Source of the DNA: Ruania albidiflava DSM 18029
GTDB taxonomy: Bacteria; Actinomycetota; Actinomycetes; Actinomycetales; Beutenbergiaceae
Assembly: GCF_000421225.1 (NCBI RefSeq)
Contig: NZ_ATWL01000002.1
Coordinates: 248,001 to 312,000, forward strand
Direction: 5' to 3'
Length of the DNA: 64,000 bases
Part shown: positions 18,691 to 27,709 of the stretch, piece after piece
How the letters are laid out: the number at the start of each line of letters is the position of its first letter
Numbering within the stretch: position 1 is the first letter of the stretch
Program-made: the position numbers and the translations under genes
The notes under the pieces: generated by a model
What the model saw: only the letters and a program-made list of their open reading frames with translations
Told to the model about the DNA's origin: nothing
Databases searched by the model: none

Positions 18691-19701
18691 TCAGTGCACG
18701 GGGACGACCTGGCCGGTGGCGGCCGACCGCTGTGCCGCTGTCACGATCGCGAGCGTGCGTGCGCCCGTCTCGCCGTCGGGCTGAGGCCTGCGACCGGTGC
18801 GCACCGCGTCCAGGAACTCGCCGATCATCGCCGCATCCAGGTCGGGACCGAACGACTCCCAGAGCGCGCCCTCGGCGTCGTACCCAGCCACGTGAGCGTC
18901 GAACGGGTCGATGCGCATCGACCCGGCGGTGCCGTGCACCTCGAGGGTCAGCCCACCCCAGGTGGGCGCAGAGTCCGGCAGGCTCCAGGAGCTGTCCAGC
19001 TGGGCGATCACCCCGCTGGGATAGCGCACGCTCACCGCGGCACCGGTCTCCACGTCTCGGCCTGCGTCCGAACGCAGGATCCGGTTCGTCACGGCATGCA
19101 CCTGCGCTGCGGGTTCACCGAGCAGCTCGTCCAGCAGGTCCGCCAGGTGCACCACGTGGTCGACCAACGCACCACCGCCGGAGCGCGCCGGGTCGGTGAA
19201 CCAGGACCGCTCCGCCAGCGGCATCTTGCCGTTGTTCGTGCCGTGCACGGAGAGGATCTGCCCGAGCTGCCCCTCCCGGACGCGCCCGACCAGCTCGGCG
19301 AACTCCGGGGAGAACCGCACCGGGTAGGCGGTCATCAGCAGCACACCGGCCTCCTGGGCCGCGTGCACCATCGCGTCCGCGTCCGCATCGGTGGTCGCCA
19401 GCGGCTTCTCGCAGAGCACGTGCGCACCGGCGGCCACCGCCTGCTCCACCAGGTCGCGGTGGTCGGCATTCTCTGCCGCCACCACCACTGCGTCCGGCCG
19501 CTCGGCCAGCAACGCGGCCACGTCCGGGACGTACCGCAGGCCCAGGGACTCTGCGAACGCCGCACCGCGCAGCGTCCCGGGGTCCGCCTCGCCCACGTCC
19601 GTGGTCACCAGGTCTACCCCGGGCGCACCAGACAGGTACCGGGCGTAGCTGGTGGCGTGCGTGTGGGCGAAAGAGACCAACCCGACCCGTAGCTGCTTCA
19701 T
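18691..19701 (-). CDS. Gfo/Idh/MocA-family oxidoreductase
   Basis: 336 residues. The N-terminal Rossmann start is VGLVSFAHTHATSYARYL, degenerate from the usual GxGxxG. The family motif CEKPLATT (Lys of the catalytic site) is near residue 97, and GALVDHVVHLADLLDEL lies near 185-200, where Asp/His of the active site sit. Members oxidise or isomerise sugars, inositols or sugar acids with NAD(P). Last gene of a minus-strand operon of three paralogous oxidoreductases; its start overlaps the stop of the preceding one. The weak glycine motif makes cofactor use less sure. Confidence 0.85.
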   Translation of the reverse strand: MKQLRVGLVSFAHTHATSYARYLSGAPGVDLVTTDVGEADPGTLRGAAFAESLGLRYVPDVAALLAERPDAVVVAAENADHRDLVEQAVAAGAHVLCEKPLATTDADADAMVHAAQEAGVLLMTAYPVRFSPEFAELVGRVREGQLGQILSVHGTNNGKMPLAERSWFTDPARSGGGALVDHVVHLADLLDELLGEPAAQVHAVTNRILRSDAGRDVETGAAVSVRYPSGVIAQLDSSWSLPDSAPTWGGLTLEVHGTAGSMRIDPFDAHVAGYDAEGALWESFGPDLDAAMIGEFLDAVRTGRRPQPDGETGARTLAIVTAAQRSAATGQVVPVH

Positions 19702-20765
19702 CGTCCCTCCTCCGTCCGCTCCGGAGCCGGTACAGCGTCCGCCGCCTCCTCGGTGTCGCCCGCGAGCCGAGCGTCGGCAGGGGCCGGGACCTCGACCGGT
19801 TCGCCGGTGTGGATCGAGCTGAGCACCGCCTCGGCCACCAGCACGGCGCGGGCCCCGTCCGCACCGGTCACGTTCGCCGGCTGCCCGCTGGTGATGGCGG
19901 CGGCGAAGTCGACGATCTCGGCGGTGTACGGGCTGCTGGCCACATCTGTCGGCGGCAGGTACCCGCCGCTGCGCGGGTCGGCCACCTGCACGCGGGTGCC
20001 GTCCTGGCGCGCTGAGTCGTGGCTGAGCACGCCCCGGTCTCCGGCGATGTGGAACGAGGAGGAGAACGGCAGGTGCGGATGCCCCCACACGCCGTAGCAC
20101 TGGCTGACCGCCCCGGACGCGTGCGTCAGGGTGACGGTTGCGCTCGCCGCCCGGGCTCCGCCGTCATCGGTACGTGCGATCGACTGGGCGAACACGCGCA
20201 CCGCAGGGCCTGCGAACCATTCCGCCTGGTCCAGGTCGTGGATCATCTGGTCCAGCACGATCCCACCGGAACGCTGCTCGTCGAAGAACCAGTCGGCGGT
20301 CGGAGCCGCGCTCATCCGGCGGAATCGGCACACTGCCACCCGCCCGACCCGCCCGGCGGCCACTGCCGCGTGCGCCTGGGCATAGGCGGGGAAGTAGCGC
20401 ACCACGTGCGCCGGGAACAGGTGCACCCCGGCCGACCGCGCGGCCGAGACCACTTCGTGGGCGGCGGCCGTGCTGCGGGCCAACGGCTTCTCGCAGACCA
20501 CGTGCTTGCCACGGGCGATCGCCGCCAGCGCCAGGTCGGCATGGGTGTGGGTGGGCGTGACGATGTCCACCACGTCCACCCGGTCCCACAGCTCGTCCAG
20601 GGTGCTCACCGGGGAGAGGCCGTGGGCGCGGGCGAGGGCCTCGGCGCCGGTCAGCGAGTGCACGCTGACCTCAGCGCCGAGGGACCGCCAGGCAGGGGCG
20701 TGCACCTGGGAGATGCTCCCGGCGCCGATCAGCCCCACGCGCAGCGGGGGAGGAGAGGACTGCAC
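19698..20765 (-). CDS. Gfo/Idh/MocA-family oxidoreductase
   Basis: 355 residues from GTG. The Rossmann motif GLIGAGSISQVHAPAW is at residues 11-26, with CEKPLARS near 94-101 and GGIVLDQMIHDLDQAEWF near 167-184 (the D-x-x-x-H-D-x-D pattern of the family). A Pro/Ala/Glu-rich tail (about 325-355) is extra. A GAGG stretch 10 nt before the GTG could serve as Shine-Dalgarno. It lies between two paralogues on the same strand, with an 80-nt gap holding a hairpin upstream and a 4-nt overlap downstream. Confidence 0.87.
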   Translation of the reverse strand: MQSSPPPLRVGLIGAGSISQVHAPAWRSLGAEVSVHSLTGAEALARAHGLSPVSTLDELWDRVDVVDIVTPTHTHADLALAAIARGKHVVCEKPLARSTAAAHEVVSAARSAGVHLFPAHVVRYFPAYAQAHAAVAAGRVGRVAVCRFRRMSAAPTADWFFDEQRSGGIVLDQMIHDLDQAEWFAGPAVRVFAQSIARTDDGGARAASATVTLTHASGAVSQCYGVWGHPHLPFSSSFHIAGDRGVLSHDSARQDGTRVQVADPRSGGYLPPTDVASSPYTAEIVDFAAAITSGQPANVTGADGARAVLVAEAVLSSIHTGEPVEVPAPADARLAGDTEEAADAVPAPERTEEGR

Positions 20766-20785
20766 AGCTGGGACACCTCATCTCT

Positions 20786-20810
20786 TCTGCAGGGCAGGAG
20801 CGCCTGCAGA
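20786..20810 (-). other. Hairpin between two oxidoreductase genes
   Basis: 8-bp arms TCTGCAGG (20786-20793) and CCTGCAGA (20803-20810) around a 9-nt loop, in the only sizeable gap of this operon. It could be a partial terminator or an mRNA processing or stability element. It ends 21 nt before the GTG of the gene starting at 20765. Confidence 0.4.
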
Positions 20811-20845
20811 GGTCGGGGCTGGAGTGCGTTCTTGTGCCCAGTCCA

Positions 20846-22027
20846 TCACGACCGGGCACCGAAGTGGGCGACGACGTGCTGAGGCAGCGCAGGTACGTCC
20901 CGCGGCTGGGAGCCGTCCCGCAGCGACTGGGTCGCGGCCACCGCTGTGGCCACTGCCTGCCGGGCCGCCACCGGTGAGGTGATCGTCCGGCTGCCGTGAG
21001 CGAGGTGGTCGAGGAACTCGGTCATCGTGTCCTGGTCGGCGTCACCGTGCCCGGCACTCTCGCCGGTGATCGGGAACTCCCGGTCGCCGGCAGCCTGGTA
21101 CTCGCACCGGTGGTCCCACAGCCGCACCACACCGCCGGCGCCGTCGCCGAAGTTCTCGATCCGTCCCTCGGTGCCGATCACGGTGTAGTTGCGCCAGTAG
21201 TCCGGGGTGTAGTGGCACTGCTGGTAGGAGGCCAGCACCCCGTTGTCCAGCCGCATCTGCACCATGGACAGGTCCTCCACGTCGATCACCGGGTTCAGCT
21301 CGCGCAGGCTCAGCGGGGGCCAGCCGTCCCGGTCGAACCAATCCGGCATGGTGCGGTCGGAGTTGTCTCGCCGGTCGCTGATCTGGTCGTACAGGGTGAG
21401 CCCGCCCATACCGACCACCCGGGTGCTGTAGCCGCCGGCCAGGTGGTGGATGACGTCCAGGTCGTGGGCCCCCTTCTGCAGCAGCAGACCGGTGCTGCGG
21501 GACCGGTCGGCGTGCCAGTCCTTGAAGTAGAAGTCCCCGCCGTGGCCCACGAAGTGCCGGCACCAGATCGCCTTCACCTGACCGATCTCGCCACGGGCGA
21601 TGATCTCGCGCATCGTGCGCACCACCGCCATGTGCCGCATGTTGTGCCCCACATACAGCGGGGTGCCGGTCCGCGCAGCGGTCAGCAGCACCGCATCGGC
21701 ATCCTCGGTGCTGATCGTCATCGGCTTCTCCACGTACACCGCCACCCCGGCCTCGAGCAGCTGGGTGGCCACCTGCGCGTGCGTGTCGTCCGGGCTGAGC
21801 ACGAGGGCCGCCTCAGGTGCCGCTGCGGAGCCGAGCAGCTCGGTCACCGAGGAGAACTCCGGTGCCGGTGCGCCGATCCGCTGCGCGAGCCGCTGGGCTG
21901 CACCCGGGGCGGGGTCCACGTAGGCGACGACCTGGGCGCGTCCGCCAGCGAGGGCGTGGGCCGTGATACCGGCCCGGGCGCCGCAGCCGACCACTGCGAG
22001 AGGAATGGCGTGATCCGAGAGAGTCAT
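20846..22027 (-). CDS. Gfo/Idh/MocA-family oxidoreductase
   Basis: 393 residues from ATG 22027; a longer frame to 22072 would run into the divergent promoter. Rossmann motif VVGCGARAGITAHAL (about 11-25), VEKPMTISTEDAD near 104, and LLLQKGAHDLDVIHHLAGG near 186-204 (KGxHDxD pattern of the active site). Longer than the other three paralogues, with an acidic insert around residues 230-260. First gene of the operon, divergent from DUF4233-ndk with 61 nt between starts. A role in inositol or sugar catabolism is inferred from neighbours. Confidence 0.86.
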   Translation of the reverse strand: MTLSDHAIPLAVVGCGARAGITAHALAGGRAQVVAYVDPAPGAAQRLAQRIGAPAPEFSSVTELLGSAAAPEAALVLSPDDTHAQVATQLLEAGVAVYVEKPMTISTEDADAVLLTAARTGTPLYVGHNMRHMAVVRTMREIIARGEIGQVKAIWCRHFVGHGGDFYFKDWHADRSRSTGLLLQKGAHDLDVIHHLAGGYSTRVVGMGGLTLYDQISDRRDNSDRTMPDWFDRDGWPPLSLRELNPVIDVEDLSMVQMRLDNGVLASYQQCHYTPDYWRNYTVIGTEGRIENFGDGAGGVVRLWDHRCEYQAAGDREFPITGESAGHGDADQDTMTEFLDHLAHGSRTITSPVAARQAVATAVAATQSLRDGSQPRDVPALPQHVVAHFGARS

Positions 22028-22076
22028 CGCGCCATCATGGCAGCCTCGGCCGGTCTGGTACCGCAGCGGCAACGGC

Positions 22077-22082
22077 TACCCT
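22077..22082 (+). promoter_or_regulatory. -10 box (TACCCT) of a leaderless promoter for DUF4233
   Basis: TACCCT ends 6 nt before the GTG at 22089; no Shine-Dalgarno is present. Confidence 0.55.
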
Positions 22083-22088
22083 GGATCG

Positions 22089-22520
22089 GTGACCACCCAA
22101 CCTGAGGCGGAGCACCCCGGTGGTGCTGCCGATGCCACCGCTCCCGCGGCCGCGCGCAAGCAGCGGCCCGCCCGCGTGGTGTTCGGCAGCACTGTGCTCT
22201 GGTCCGAGGTGTTCGTGGTGTTCTTCGCGCTGCTCGTCGCCTACGGTCTGCGGGTAGCCGAGCCGACCACGCTGAGCATCCTCGCTGGTATCGGCATGGT
22301 CTCCTGCGCAGTGGCCGCACGGCTGCAACGCAGCCGTGCCGGGATCGTGCTCGGTTCGGCAGTGCAGGTGCTGCTGCTGTTCGGCGGTCTGCTGGTGCCG
22401 ATGATGTTCGTGGTCGGTGGCATCTTCACGGTCATCTGGGCGCTCGGCGTGTGGCTCGGGCTGAAGATCGACCGCGAGCGTGCCGAGCGGGACGCGAGCG
22501 CCAGTACGCTCGGGGCATGA
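22089..22520 (+). CDS. DUF4233 membrane protein
   Basis: 143 residues. An Ala-rich N-terminus is followed by four hydrophobic helices (about residues 40-55, 62-78, 84-100 and 101-122) and a charged end. I recognise it as the small DUF4233 membrane protein that sits between folC and ndk in many actinobacteria; no function is established. Its stop overlaps the ndk start by 4 nt. Here folC is 14 kb upstream. Confidence 0.8.
   Translation: MTTQPEAEHPGGAADATAPAAARKQRPARVVFGSTVLWSEVFVVFFALLVAYGLRVAEPTTLSILAGIGMVSCAVAARLQRSRAGIVLGSAVQVLLLFGGLLVPMMFVVGGIFTVIWALGVWLGLKIDRERAERDASASTLGA
22505..22510 (+). promoter_or_regulatory. Possible internal leaderless -10 box (TACGCT) for ndk
   Basis: TACGCT lies inside the DUF4233 coding end, 6 nt before the ndk ATG, matching the spacing of other leaderless promoters in this window. 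It may give ndk its own transcript. Confidence 0.4.
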
Positions 22521-22945
22521 GCGAACAGAGCGAACGCACCCTGATCCTGATCAAGCCGGACGGGGTCCGCCGTGGGCTGACCGGGCAGATCCTCGCCCGC
22601 GTGGAGGCCAAGGGCTACACCCTGACCGCTGTCGAGCTGCGGGATGCCGACGACCAGCTGCTCGCAGCGCACTATGCCGAGCACGAGGGAAAGCCGTTCT
22701 ACGCCCCGCTGGTGGAGTTCATGAAGTCCGGTCCGGTGCTGGCCGCCGTGGCCGAGGGGCACCGGGTCATCGAGGGGTTCCGTGCGCTCGCCGGCGCCAC
22801 CGACCCCACGTCCGCGCTCCCAGGCACTATCCGGGGTGACTTCGGCAGGGACTGGGGTCTGGCGGTGCAGCAGAACCTGGTGCACGGTTCGGACTCGGTG
22901 GCCAGCGCGGAGCGGGAGATCGGGCTGTGGTTCCCAGGCCGCTGA
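22517..22945 (+). CDS. ndk: Nucleoside diphosphate kinase
   Basis: 142 residues, standard size. The phospho-acceptor is His123 in NLVHGSDS, and [18 protein letters not shown] is the conserved N-terminal strand-helix. It moves the gamma phosphate of ATP onto other NDPs to balance the nucleotide pool. The start overlaps the DUF4233 stop (ATGA). Confidence 0.97.
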   Translation: MSEQSERTLILIKPDGVRRGLTGQILARVEAKGYTLTAVELRDADDQLLAAHYAEHEGKPFYAPLVEFMKSGPVLAAVAEGHRVIEGFRALAGATDPTSALPGTIRGDFGRDWGLAVQQNLVHGSDSVASAEREIGLWFPGR

Positions 22946-23001
22946 CCGGTATCTGACGGCCGCCGACTATGTGACTGACATGGCCGGTTCCAGAACCTGC
23001 A

Positions 23002-23047
23002 TTTGTCCTGACAAAGGTTGCGTGCGGGTGTGTGGTGGTGGGACGAT
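23002..23047 (+). promoter_or_regulatory. Promoter and operator-like dyad upstream of the mmsA/iolA-type operon
   Basis: The perfect dyad TTTGTC-CT-GACAAA occupies 23002-23015. It touches a plausible -35 (TTGCGT, 23018-23023), which is 18 nt before a -10 (GACGAT, 23042-23047). Short dyads of this form are typical of GntR- or LacI-class regulators of carbon catabolism. No regulator gene is adjacent, and no second copy was found in front of the divergent oxidoreductase operon. Confidence 0.5.
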
Positions 23048-23119
23048 GGACCGACCACCGCACCGCCCGTCGCCAGCGTTGGACGCTCGGGTCGCCGCGG
23101 ACCGACCGTCAGGAGGATC

Positions 23120-24631
23120 ATGGCCCCGCGAACCATCCAGCACTTCATCAACGGTCGGCTTCTCGACGGTGCCGGTGCACCGATCCCGGTGCACGACCCG
23201 GCCACCGGCGAGGTCACCGGCCAGGTCAACGCGGCCGGCGCCGACGAGCTGGCTGACGCGGTGGCAACAGCCGGTGCCGCGTTCCTGGACTGGTCGCAGC
23301 AGTCGCTGAGCAAGCGCGCCGCCGTCCTGTTCGCGTTCCGCGAGCTGGTCGCCGCCAGCACCGACCGGATCGCCGCGGCCATCTCCGCCGAGCACGGCAA
23401 GACGCTCGCCGACGCAGCCGGTGAGGTCGCCCGCGGGCTGGAGAACATCGAGTTCGCCTGCGGGCTGCCGCAGCACCTGCAGGGCGCCTACGCCGACCAG
23501 GTGAGCACCGGGGTGGACGTCTACTCCTACCGCGAGCCGCTCGGCGTCGTTGCCGGTATCACCCCGTTCAACTTCCCGGCGATGGTGCCGCTGTGGATGG
23601 CGCCGATCGCGATCGCCTGCGGCAACGCGTTCATCCTCAAGCCATCCGAACGCGACCCCTCCGCCTCGCTCGTGCTGGCGGACCTGTGGCAGCAGGCGGG
23701 CCTGCCGGACGGCGTGTTCACCGTGCTGCAGGGCGGGCCCGACCTGGTCGACGCCATCCTGGACCACGAAGAGGTCGCGGCGGTCTCGTTCGTCGGCTCC
23801 ACCCCGATCGCCCGGCACGTCTACCAGCGCGCCTCGGCCGCCGGGAAACGGGTGCAGGCCCTCGGTGGGGCGAAGAACCATGCTGTGGTGCTCCCGGACG
23901 CCGACCCGAGCAGCACGGCCGCCCACCTGGTGGCGGCCGGCTACGGCTCCGCCGGACAACGGTGCATGGCGATCTCCGCCGTCGTGGCCGTGGGCACCGA
24001 CGAACAGGTCGAACCGCTGCTCTCCGAGCTCACCGCCCAGTCCCGCCAGGTGGTGGTCGGGCCGTACACGAACGAGGCTGCCGAGATGGGACCGGTGATC
24101 ACCGCTCAGGCCCGGGACCGGATCTGCGCGGTCATCGGCCAGGCCGAGGCCGGCGGCGCCCGCATCCTGCTCGACGGCCGCGAGCACCAGGTCCCCGGCG
24201 CCGAGGGCGGCTACTTCCTCGGCCCCACCCTGCTCGACGAGGTCACCCAGGACTCGGTCGCCTACACCGAGGAGGTCTTCGGTCCGGTGCTGGTGGTGCT
24301 GCGCGCCGCCGACCTGGCCGAGGCGCTGGCGATCGTCAACAGCAACCCGTTCGGCAACGGGGCCGCCATCTTCACCGGTGACGGCGCAGCCGCCCGCCGC
24401 TTCCAGCGTCAGGTGCAGGCCGGCATGGTGGGGATCAACGTACCCATCCCGGTACCGGTCGGCTCCTTCTCCTTCGGCGGCCGCAAGGACTCCCTGTTCG
24501 GCGACACGCACGTCTACGGCAGCGAAGGGGTGGCGTTCTACACCCGGGCCAAGGCGGTCACCGCCCGCTGGCCCGAGACCTCCGCACACCGGACCGCCTC
24601 GATGGCCTTCCCCTCGGAGGCACGCCGATGA
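23120..24631 (+). CDS. mmsA: CoA-acylating methylmalonate-semialdehyde dehydrogenase
   Basis: 503 residues. Aldehyde dehydrogenase fold with ITPFNFPAMVPLWM (about 147-160), catalytic Cys282 in GSAGQRCMAIS, and GGAKNHAVVLPDA (249-261), the signature that separates this CoA-dependent type from ordinary aldehyde dehydrogenases. It converts malonate or methylmalonate semialdehyde to acetyl- or propionyl-CoA, the last step of inositol (as IolA) or valine (as MmsA) breakdown. AGGAGG lies 3-8 nt before the ATG. It leads a three-gene operon with an IolE-like protein and an oxidoreductase, which favours the inositol or sugar role. Confidence 0.9.
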   Translation: MAPRTIQHFINGRLLDGAGAPIPVHDPATGEVTGQVNAAGADELADAVATAGAAFLDWSQQSLSKRAAVLFAFRELVAASTDRIAAAISAEHGKTLADAAGEVARGLENIEFACGLPQHLQGAYADQVSTGVDVYSYREPLGVVAGITPFNFPAMVPLWMAPIAIACGNAFILKPSERDPSASLVLADLWQQAGLPDGVFTVLQGGPDLVDAILDHEEVAAVSFVGSTPIARHVYQRASAAGKRVQALGGAKNHAVVLPDADPSSTAAHLVAAGYGSAGQRCMAISAVVAVGTDEQVEPLLSELTAQSRQVVVGPYTNEAAEMGPVITAQARDRICAVIGQAEAGGARILLDGREHQVPGAEGGYFLGPTLLDEVTQDSVAYTEEVFGPVLVVLRAADLAEALAIVNSNPFGNGAAIFTGDGAAARRFQRQVQAGMVGINVPIPVPVGSFSFGGRKDSLFGDTHVYGSEGVAFYTRAKAVTARWPETSAHRTASMAFPSEARR

Positions 24632-25530
24632 ACCTGCGGCTCGCGAACGCACCGGTCTCCTACGGCGTCTTCGAGCTCGGTGCCGAGGCAGGGGTGGACC
24701 TACCTGGCCCGGAGCAGCTGGCCAGCATGATCGCCGCCGCCGGCTACGAGGGCATCGACTCCGGTCCGATCGGCATGCTCGGCCGCGGCCAGGAGCTGCG
24801 GGACCGTCTGGCGCGACACTCGCTGGCGCTCGCCGGCGGGTGGGTGGACCTGCCGCTGTCCGACGCCGAGGCGTTCACCGCGGCGCTGCCCGGCTACCGG
24901 GACGCGCTGGCGTTCTTCACCGAGGGCAGCGATCCGGACCGGCCCGCCCGGCCCACGCTCGCCGACTCCGGATCTGAGGCGCGCCGCGCCCGCCCGGGCG
25001 GGGGCCCGGGCCTGAGCCTGGACCCCCGCGGGTGGGACACGCTCGCGACCAACGTGCGCACCGCCGTCGACCTGGCCCGCCAGGCGGGACTGGAACCCAC
25101 GTTCCACCCGCACGCCTGCACCTACGTGGAGACACCTGCGGAGATCGACGAGCTGCTCGCACGCACCGACGTCGGCCTCACCCTGGACACCGGCCACCTC
25201 ATCCTCGGCGGTGGGGACCCCTTGACCGGGCTGCGCCGCTGGGCCGACCGCATCGACCACCTGCACCTGAAGGACGTGCGCCGCGCGGTGCTGGAGGAGG
25301 CGGTCGCCACCGGTGCTGGGATGCGCCGGGTGTGGACCGGTCGGGCGTTCGTCCCGCTCGGCGACGGGGACCTAGACCTGGCGGCGGTGATGGAGCTGAT
25401 CACCGGCGGGCAGCACACCGGGTGGCTGGTGGTCGAGCAAGACGTCATCCCGCAGGTCGGCGACGAGCCGGACCGACCGCAGCGCGAACAGGTGCACAAC
25501 CGCCAGGTGCTGCGCCGGTGGTTCCCGTGA
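24628..25530 (+). CDS. IolE-like TIM-barrel protein (xylose isomerase-like)
   Basis: 300 residues. NAPVSYGVFEL at the N-terminus resembles the start of inosose dehydratases. Metal-site segments of the AP-endonuclease-2 fold follow: THPHAC-like TFHPHACTYVET (about 151-162), LTLDTGHL (Asp/His, 182-189), DHLHLKDV (210-217) and VVEQD near 276. Residues about 96-130 form a Pro/Arg/Gly-rich insert. It may dehydrate or epimerise an inosose or keto-sugar; assignment as true IolE is uncertain. Its ATG overlaps the dehydrogenase stop and its stop overlaps the next gene. Confidence 0.8.
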   Translation: MNLRLANAPVSYGVFELGAEAGVDLPGPEQLASMIAAAGYEGIDSGPIGMLGRGQELRDRLARHSLALAGGWVDLPLSDAEAFTAALPGYRDALAFFTEGSDPDRPARPTLADSGSEARRARPGGGPGLSLDPRGWDTLATNVRTAVDLARQAGLEPTFHPHACTYVETPAEIDELLARTDVGLTLDTGHLILGGGDPLTGLRRWADRIDHLHLKDVRRAVLEEAVATGAGMRRVWTGRAFVPLGDGDLDLAAVMELITGGQHTGWLVVEQDVIPQVGDEPDRPQREQVHNRQVLRRWFP

Positions 25531-26645
25531 GGCTGCGCATCGCGGTGCTCGGTCTGGGCGCGGTCGCCCAGAGCGTGCACCTGCCGCTGCTGCTGCGCCG
25601 CTGGGCCGAGTTCCAGGTGGTCGCCGTGGCCGACCTGTCCGCCGAGCGGGCCGCCCAGGTCGCCGACCGGTACGGCATCGGCGAGGTGTTCTCCTCCCGG
25701 GAGGAGCTGATCGCCGCGCACACCGACGGCCGCTGCCGGCTGGACGCCGTGCTGGTGGCCACCTCGGGAAGCCACGGCGGCGACGTGCTCGCGCTGGCCG
25801 AGGCCGGCATCGCCGTACTCTGCGAGAAGCCGCTCGCCCTCGCCGAGGCGGAGATCGTCCGGATCGAGGCGGCCGGGGCACGCGTCCAGCTCGGCTACAT
25901 GAAGGAGTACGATCCGGCGACGGCGGAGCTCGCCCGGGTGCTGGAGGGATCGTCCGTGCGGGCGGTCACCGTGGAGATCCTGCATCCCTCGGCCGCTCGT
26001 CAGCTCGCCTTCGCCAACCTGCTCCCGGCGCCGGCCGACATCGACCCGGACCGGGTAGCAGCCGCTGCGCAGGCCACCCAGGACGCCCTGGACGTGGCGC
26101 TCGGCACCAGGACCGAGCGGCGCTGGCGGGAGCTGTACGCGAACGTGGTGATCGGATCGATCGTGCACGACATCTCGCTGCTGCGGCACCTGGGCCACCC
26201 GATCGAGCAGGTGCACACCGCCCGCCGGTGGGGTGCGCAGGGTGCGGATCCCGGGTCGGTGGAGTTGACCGGGTCGCTGGCCGGCGGGGCGCGCCTGCAC
26301 CTGGGCTGGCACTACCTGCCGGACTACCCGGACTACACCGAGACGGTCACCTTCCACCACGAGACCGGCAGTGCGAGCCTGACCTTCGGGGTGCCGTACC
26401 TGTTGAACACGCCGACGGTGCTGACTGTGGTGGCGGCCGCTGCGGACGGTCAGTCCCGCACCGAGTACCGGTGGGCGCAGCAAGAGGCGTTCGAGAACGA
26501 GCTGCGCGCCTTCCACCAGTTCGTGGCCACCGGCACCCGGCCACGCGCCCAGACCGCGGAGGGTCGGGCGGACCTGGTCGTCGCCCAGCAGATCATCGCC
26601 CGCCTGGCCGGTGGTGCGGTGGGCGGCGAGGCCGCCAGTCGCTGA
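25527..26645 (+). CDS. Gfo/Idh/MocA-family oxidoreductase
   Basis: 372 residues from GTG overlapping the preceding stop (GTGA). Rossmann motif AVLGLGAVAQSVHLPLL (residues 5-21), CEKPLALA near 96-103, and VVIGSIVHDISLLRHLG near 207-223, where the active-site His and Asp of the family sit. Fourth Gfo/Idh paralogue within 8 kb, but on the other strand from the first three. Probably supplies the NAD(P)-dependent oxidation step of the same catabolic route. Followed by palindrome copy 3. Confidence 0.87.
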   Translation: MRLRIAVLGLGAVAQSVHLPLLLRRWAEFQVVAVADLSAERAAQVADRYGIGEVFSSREELIAAHTDGRCRLDAVLVATSGSHGGDVLALAEAGIAVLCEKPLALAEAEIVRIEAAGARVQLGYMKEYDPATAELARVLEGSSVRAVTVEILHPSAARQLAFANLLPAPADIDPDRVAAAAQATQDALDVALGTRTERRWRELYANVVIGSIVHDISLLRHLGHPIEQVHTARRWGAQGADPGSVELTGSLAGGARLHLGWHYLPDYPDYTETVTFHHETGSASLTFGVPYLLNTPTVLTVVAAAADGQSRTEYRWAQQEAFENELRAFHQFVATGTRPRAQTAEGRADLVVAQQIIARLAGGAVGGEAASR

Positions 26646-26675
26646 CCCACGCTCACCCACCACCCCACCCACCTC

Positions 26676-26737
26676 TCGCGAACGCTCGCTCGTGCGGCCG
26701 GCAACCGCTTTCCGGCCGCACGAGCGAGCATTCGCGA
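26676..26737. repeat. Intergenic palindrome, copy 3 (TCGCGAACG family)
   Basis: 62 bp between the oxidoreductase and pheA, both on the plus strand. Arms of 26 bp (26676-26701 with 26712-26737) differ at one position around a 10-nt loop. The ends match the other copies, but the middle of the arms (GCTCGCTCGTGC) is different while still complementary. It probably terminates the catabolic operon. Confidence 0.8.
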
Positions 26738-26768
26738 ACCAGGGGAGGCAGCGTGGGAAGATGCACAG

Positions 26769-27620
26769 GTGACACGACGCATCGCCTACCAGGGAGAGCC
26801 CGGCGCGAACTCGGACATCGTCTGCCGGCAGCACTATCCAGACTGGGAGCCGCTGCCGCGGGCGTCCTTCGAGGACGTGTTCGCCGCAGTGGCCAGCGGT
26901 GAGGCACAGCTCGCGCTGCTGCCGATCGACAACTCGCTGGCCGGCCGCGTGGCCGACATCCACCACTTCCTGCCCACCTCCGAGCTGCACATCATCGCCG
27001 AGCACTTCCTGCGCATCCGGTTCGTGCTGATGGCTGTGCCCGGGGCGAGCCTGGAGGAGATCACCACCGTCCGGTCGCATGTGCACGCGCTCGGGCAGTG
27101 CCGCCAGGTGATCCGCGACCTGGACCTGACCCCGGTCGTCGCCGGTGACACTGCGGGAGCGGCCCGCGAGGTCGCCGAGCTCGCCGACCGCCAGCAGGCT
27201 GCGATCGCCCCACCCCTGGCCGCGGAGATCTACGGGCTGGAGATCCTGGCCACCGACGTCGAGGACGCCGAGCACAACACCACCCGGTTCGTCACCCTGT
27301 CCCCGGAGGAACGCCGCGCACCCTCCGGTGTGGGCCCGGTGGTGACCACTTTCGTGTTCAAGGTGCGCAACCTGCCCGCGGCGCTGTACAAGGCGCTCGG
27401 CGGGTTCGCCACCAACGGGGTGAACATGACCAAGCTGGAGAGCTACATGGTCGGCGGCGAGTTCGTCGCCACCATGTTCCTCGCCGAGGTGGACGGCCAC
27501 CCGGACGACCTGCCGCTGAAACGCGCACTGGAAGAGCTGGAGTTCTTCACCACCGAGCTCACCGTGCTCGGCGTCTACCCGGCGGACGGCTACCGGCTGG
27601 AGTCCGGCTCCCCAGTGTGA
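26769..27620 (+). CDS. pheA: Prephenate dehydratase
   Basis: 283 residues, monofunctional size. The catalytic domain (about 1-180) begins RRIAYQGEPGANSDIV and holds LLPIDNSLAGRV (about 56-67) and AEHNTTRFVTLS (about 170-181, the essential Thr-Arg-Phe). The C-terminal ACT domain (about 195-280, with LESYMVGGEFVATMFL) should bind phenylalanine for feedback inhibition. It makes phenylpyruvate from prephenate. GTG at 26769 lies 6 nt after a weak -10 (GAAGAT), so it may be leaderless. Confidence 0.95.
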   Translation: MTRRIAYQGEPGANSDIVCRQHYPDWEPLPRASFEDVFAAVASGEAQLALLPIDNSLAGRVADIHHFLPTSELHIIAEHFLRIRFVLMAVPGASLEEITTVRSHVHALGQCRQVIRDLDLTPVVAGDTAGAAREVAELADRQQAAIAPPLAAEIYGLEILATDVEDAEHNTTRFVTLSPEERRAPSGVGPVVTTFVFKVRNLPAALYKALGGFATNGVNMTKLESYMVGGEFVATMFLAEVDGHPDDLPLKRALEELEFFTTELTVLGVYPADGYRLESGSPV

Positions 27621-27709
27621 GTAGGGCGGCTGCCAACCGCGCCTGCGGGCGCAGTAGCGCATCGGCCGGTGCGGGGCCAAGATGGGAACCCCCGACGACA
27701 GGAGGAACG

